From Frankiaceae bacterium (lineage in GTDB: Bacteria > Actinomycetota > Actinomycetes > Mycobacteriales > SCTD01): 5,968 bases of DNA. This document shows positions 4,204-5,968 of the stretch, one piece after another. Position numbers and translations under genes: made by a program. The stretch lies in the NCBI GenBank assembly GCA_947479995.1, contig CANKBT010000199.1, forward strand, positions 1-5,968. The letters run 5' to 3'. The notes under the pieces were generated by a model. The model was not told the origin of the DNA. It saw only the letters and a list, made by a program, of their open reading frames with translations, and did no database searches. Position 1 is the first letter of the stretch; each line of letters begins with the position of its first letter.

Positions 4204-5076
4204 ATGCGCATGCTGTCCCGCACCACCCTCGCCGCCACGGCGCTCGCCGCCGTCGTGGCGGCGCCGCTCGCGCTGCAGGCCTCCCCGGCCGCCGCCGCGA
4301 GCCCGTACGAGAAGGGCCCGGCCCCCACGCTGTCGTCGCTCGACGCCTCGCGCGGCCCGTTCGCCACCGCCTCGGTGAGCGTCAGCGACTTCTCCACGAC
4401 CGGCTTCGGCTCGGCGACGATCACCTACCCGACGGCCGCCGGCACGTACGGCGGGGTCGCCGTCTCGCCGGGCTACACCGCCGACGAGTCGACCATCGCC
4501 TGGCTCGGCCCGCGCGTGGCCTCGCACGGCTTCGTCGTCATCACCTTCAACACCCAGTCGCGGTACGACCAGCCGTCGGCCCGCGGCGACCAGCTGCTCG
4601 CCGCGCTCGACTACCTCACCCAGCGCAGCAGCGTGCGCACCCGCGTCGACGCGGCCCGCCTCGCGGTGATGGGCCACTCGATGGGCGGCGGCGGCACGCT
4701 CGAGGCGGCCAAGGACCGGCCGGCCCTGAAGGCGACCGTCGGCCTCACGCCGTGGAACACCGACAAGACCTGGTCCGAGGTGGTCAGCCCCTCGCTCATC
4801 ATCGGCGCCGAGGACGACTCGGTCGCCCCGGTGAGCAGCCACTCGATCCCGTTCTACGGCAGCCTCACGCGCGTGCCGGAGAAGGCGTACGTCGAGCTCG
4901 GCGGCGCCAGCCACTTCGCGCCGAACAGCCCCAACGCCCTCATCGGCCGCTACAGCGTGGCCTGGCTCAAGCGCTTCGTGGACGAGGACACCCGATACAG
5001 CCAGTTCCTGTGCCCCGGCCCGTCGGTGTCGTCCTTCGGCTCGGTCTCGGACTACCGGGCCACCTGCGCGATCTAG
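4204..5076 (+). CDS. Secreted cutinase / polyester hydrolase (PET-hydrolase family)
   Basis: This 290-residue secreted alpha/beta-hydrolase probably cleaves ester bonds in cutin-like or synthetic polyesters and short acyl esters. Residues 1-31 are a Sec-type signal peptide (MRMLSR, a hydrophobic Ala-rich core, then SPAAAA); the mature protein would begin near ASPYEKGPAPT, like the family's ANPYERGPNPT. The nucleophile is Ser159 in GHSMG, the acid Asp205 in GAEDDSVAPV and the base His237 in ASHFAPN. The oxyanion hole is Tyr91 (SPGYTA) and Met160. Substrate-stacking Trp184 is in LTPWNTDK. Cys270 and Cys288 match the family's C-terminal disulfide, with the same 18-residue spacing as I recall for TfCut2. 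IGRYSVAWLKRFVDEDTRYS and QFLCPGP are almost identical to the Thermobifida enzymes from memory. His158 and Phe238 flank the active site as in type I cutinases, not as in Ideonella PETase. The ATG at 4204 has AAGGA five bases upstream; the ATG at 4210 is an alternative. Polymer activity is unproven; triacylglycerol or other ester hydrolysis is possible. Confidence 0.95.
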   Translation: MRMLSRTTLAATALAAVVAAPLALQASPAAAASPYEKGPAPTLSSLDASRGPFATASVSVSDFSTTGFGSATITYPTAAGTYGGVAVSPGYTADESTIAWLGPRVASHGFVVITFNTQSRYDQPSARGDQLLAALDYLTQRSSVRTRVDAARLAVMGHSMGGGGTLEAAKDRPALKATVGLTPWNTDKTWSEVVSPSLIIGAEDDSVAPVSSHSIPFYGSLTRVPEKAYVELGGASHFAPNSPNALIGRYSVAWLKRFVDEDTRYSQFLCPGPSVSSFGSVSDYRATCAI

Positions 5077-5090
5077 TCCCCCCCGGCTCC

Positions 5091-5126
5091 CCGCGCCCCT
5101 GCCACGACGACGTGGCGGGGGCGCGG
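5091..5126. terminator. Strong bidirectional terminator between cutinase and pstB
   Basis: CCGCGCCCC (5091-5099) pairs with GGGGCGCGG (5118-5126), T5100 with G5117 as a wobble, and GCCACG (5101-5106) with CGTGGC (5111-5116). The result is a continuous 16-bp stem with an ACGA tetraloop. It starts 14 nt after the cutinase stop and ends 27 nt from the pstB stop, in the 77-nt gap between these convergent genes. It has no U-tract on either side, as is common in actinobacteria, and would serve both genes. Confidence 0.8.
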
Positions 5127-5153
5127 TGGTGCGCGGCCACAGGCCGGTGCGGG

Positions 5154-5968
5154 TCAGCCGAAGCGGCCGTGCACGTAGTCGGCGGTGCGCGGGTCGCGGG
5201 GGTGCTCGAAGACCTGCGTCGTCCGGCCGTGCTCGACGACGTGGCCGGGAGTGCCGGCCTCGGCCAGGAAGAAGGCGCAGGCGTCCGAGACGCGCTGCGC
5301 CTGCTGCATGTTGTGCGTGACGATGACGATGGTGACCTCGTGCGCGAGCTCGCCGATGGTCTGCTCGATGCGGCGCGTCGACGTCGGGTCGAGCGCCGAG
5401 CACGGCTCGTCCATGAGCAGCACGCGCGGGCGGACCGCCAGCGAGCGCGCGATGCACAGGCGCTGCTGCTGGCCGCCGGACAGTCCGCCGCCGGGCATGC
5501 GGAGGCGGTCGCGCACCTCCTTCCACAGCCCGGCCTTCGACAGGCACTCCTCGACCAGGTCGTCGCGGACGGACGGCGCGGCCCTGGTGCCGGTGAGCTT
5601 CAGCCCGGCCAGGACGTTGTCGTAGATCGACATCGCCGGGAACGGGTTGGGCTTCTGGAAGACCATGCCGACCGCGCGCCGGGCCTCGGTGAGGCGCCGG
5701 CCGCGGGCGTAGAGGTCGTCGCCGTCGAGCAGCACCTCGCCGGCCAGCGACGCCGAGGGCACGAGCTCGTGCATCCGGTTGAGGATGCGCAGGAAGGTCG
5801 ACTTGCCGCAGCCGGAGGGGCCGATGAGGGCGGTGACCTCGCCGGGCAGCATGTCGAGGTCGACGCGGTCGAGCACCTTGTGGTCGCCGAACCAGGCGGA
5901 GACGCCGCGGGCGGACAGGCCGGCGAGCGGGCCCGCGGTCGGCGGTGCGGTGAGGGCGGGCGAAGTGG
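5154..5968 (-). CDS. pstB: Phosphate ABC transporter ATP-binding protein PstB, N-terminus off the window
   Basis: This is the ATPase that drives high-affinity phosphate uptake with PstS, PstC and PstA at the cytoplasmic membrane. The frame stays open to the right edge (270 residues visible). Codons upstream of the GTG at 5876 read GVSAWFGDHK, the typical PstB beginning, so that GTG is internal and the real start lies beyond 5968. Counted from the GTG at 5876: Walker A GPSGCGKST (19-27), then LNRMHELVP (32-40) typical of PstB; Q-loop VFQKPNPFP (72-80); signature LSGGQQQR (132-139); Walker B VLLMDEP (152-158); D-loop SALD (160-163); H-loop His188 in VTHNM. It ends TADYVHGRFG, close to the family's usual 'DYISGRFG'-like end. 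The roughly 20 visible residues before GVSAWFG are Ala/Pro-rich, a modest N-terminal extension. A strong terminator follows and no phoU comes after it, so pstB is probably last in its operon. Pho-box control would be upstream, out of view. Confidence 0.97.
   Translation of the reverse strand, partial: TSPALTAPPTAGPLAGLSARGVSAWFGDHKVLDRVDLDMLPGEVTALIGPSGCGKSTFLRILNRMHELVPSASLAGEVLLDGDDLYARGRRLTEARRAVGMVFQKPNPFPAMSIYDNVLAGLKLTGTRAAPSVRDDLVEECLSKAGLWKEVRDRLRMPGGGLSGGQQQRLCIARSLAVRPRVLLMDEPCSALDPTSTRRIEQTIGELAHEVTIVIVTHNMQQAQRVSDACAFFLAEAGTPGHVVEHGRTTQVFEHPRDPRTADYVHGRFG

Noticed and set aside
4204..5076. Classification as an Ideonella-type (IsPETase-like) enzyme
   Set aside because: The residue before the nucleophile is His and the residue after the catalytic His is Phe, and the extra active-site disulfide is absent. 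These are type I cutinase features.
3346..5547. Long open minus-strand frame (733 codons) across tetR, the cutinase and part of pstB
   Set aside because: Its translation is low-complexity Arg/Gly/Ala/Val with no recognisable domain, and it overlaps three genes with clear families. Such frames are expected opposite GC-rich genes.
5154..5876. GTG at 5876 as the pstB start
   Set aside because: The codons upstream continue in frame to the window edge and encode the expected PstB N-terminal segment GVSAWFGDHK, so this start would cut off the first strand of the nucleotide-binding domain.
1..5968. CRISPR array, insertion sequence, tRNA, phage or defence genes
   Set aside because: No regularly spaced repeats, transposase motifs, terminal inverted repeats or tRNA-like sequence were found on reading. 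All sizeable regions are explained by ordinary chromosomal genes of uniform composition.

Overview
The window is very GC-rich DNA. Its genes use G/C-ending codons almost throughout and several start with GTG. Together with the protein families present, this points to a high-GC actinomycete chromosome (Actinomycetota); the sequence alone does not fix the genus. I see no IS element, tRNA, rRNA or CRISPR array, and codon use looks uniform.

Layout, left to right. (1) Bases 1-735, plus strand: the 3' part of a matrixin-like zinc metalloprotease, cut by the left edge. (2) Bases 740-3312, minus strand: a two-gene lipid unit, with a wax ester synthase/diacylglycerol acyltransferase (WS/DGAT) first and a membrane fatty acyl desaturase second. 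The desaturase stop lies only 4 nt from the metalloprotease stop, tail to tail. (3) Bases 3430-4005, plus strand: a TetR-family regulator with a QsdR-type C-terminal half, divergent from the WS/DGAT gene across a 117-nt gap. (4) Bases 4204-5076, plus strand: a secreted cutinase / polyester hydrolase of the Thermobifida cutinase - LCC - PET-hydrolase group, with a complete catalytic set. (5) Bases 5091-5126: a 16-bp hairpin with a tetraloop, a likely two-way terminator. (6) Bases 5154-5968, minus strand: the phosphate-transport ATPase PstB, cut by the right edge and apparently the last gene of a pst operon.

The main hypothesis is that genes 2-4 form a small lipid and polyester regulon. The same imperfect 16-nt palindrome, TGAGACG-SS-CGTCGCA (central pair CC in one copy, GG in the other), occurs once in the tetR/WS-DGAT divergent gap and once upstream of the cutinase, so the two copies bracket tetR. 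It is a reasonable candidate for the TetR operator. A second palindrome with the CRP-like core GTGA-N6-TCAC lies between the operator copy and the cutinase start, which would suit carbon-source control. In this reading the cutinase releases fatty or hydroxy-fatty acids outside the cell, the desaturase adjusts acyl chains, and the WS/DGAT stores them as triacylglycerol or wax ester. The protein families are well supported; the shared regulation is inference.
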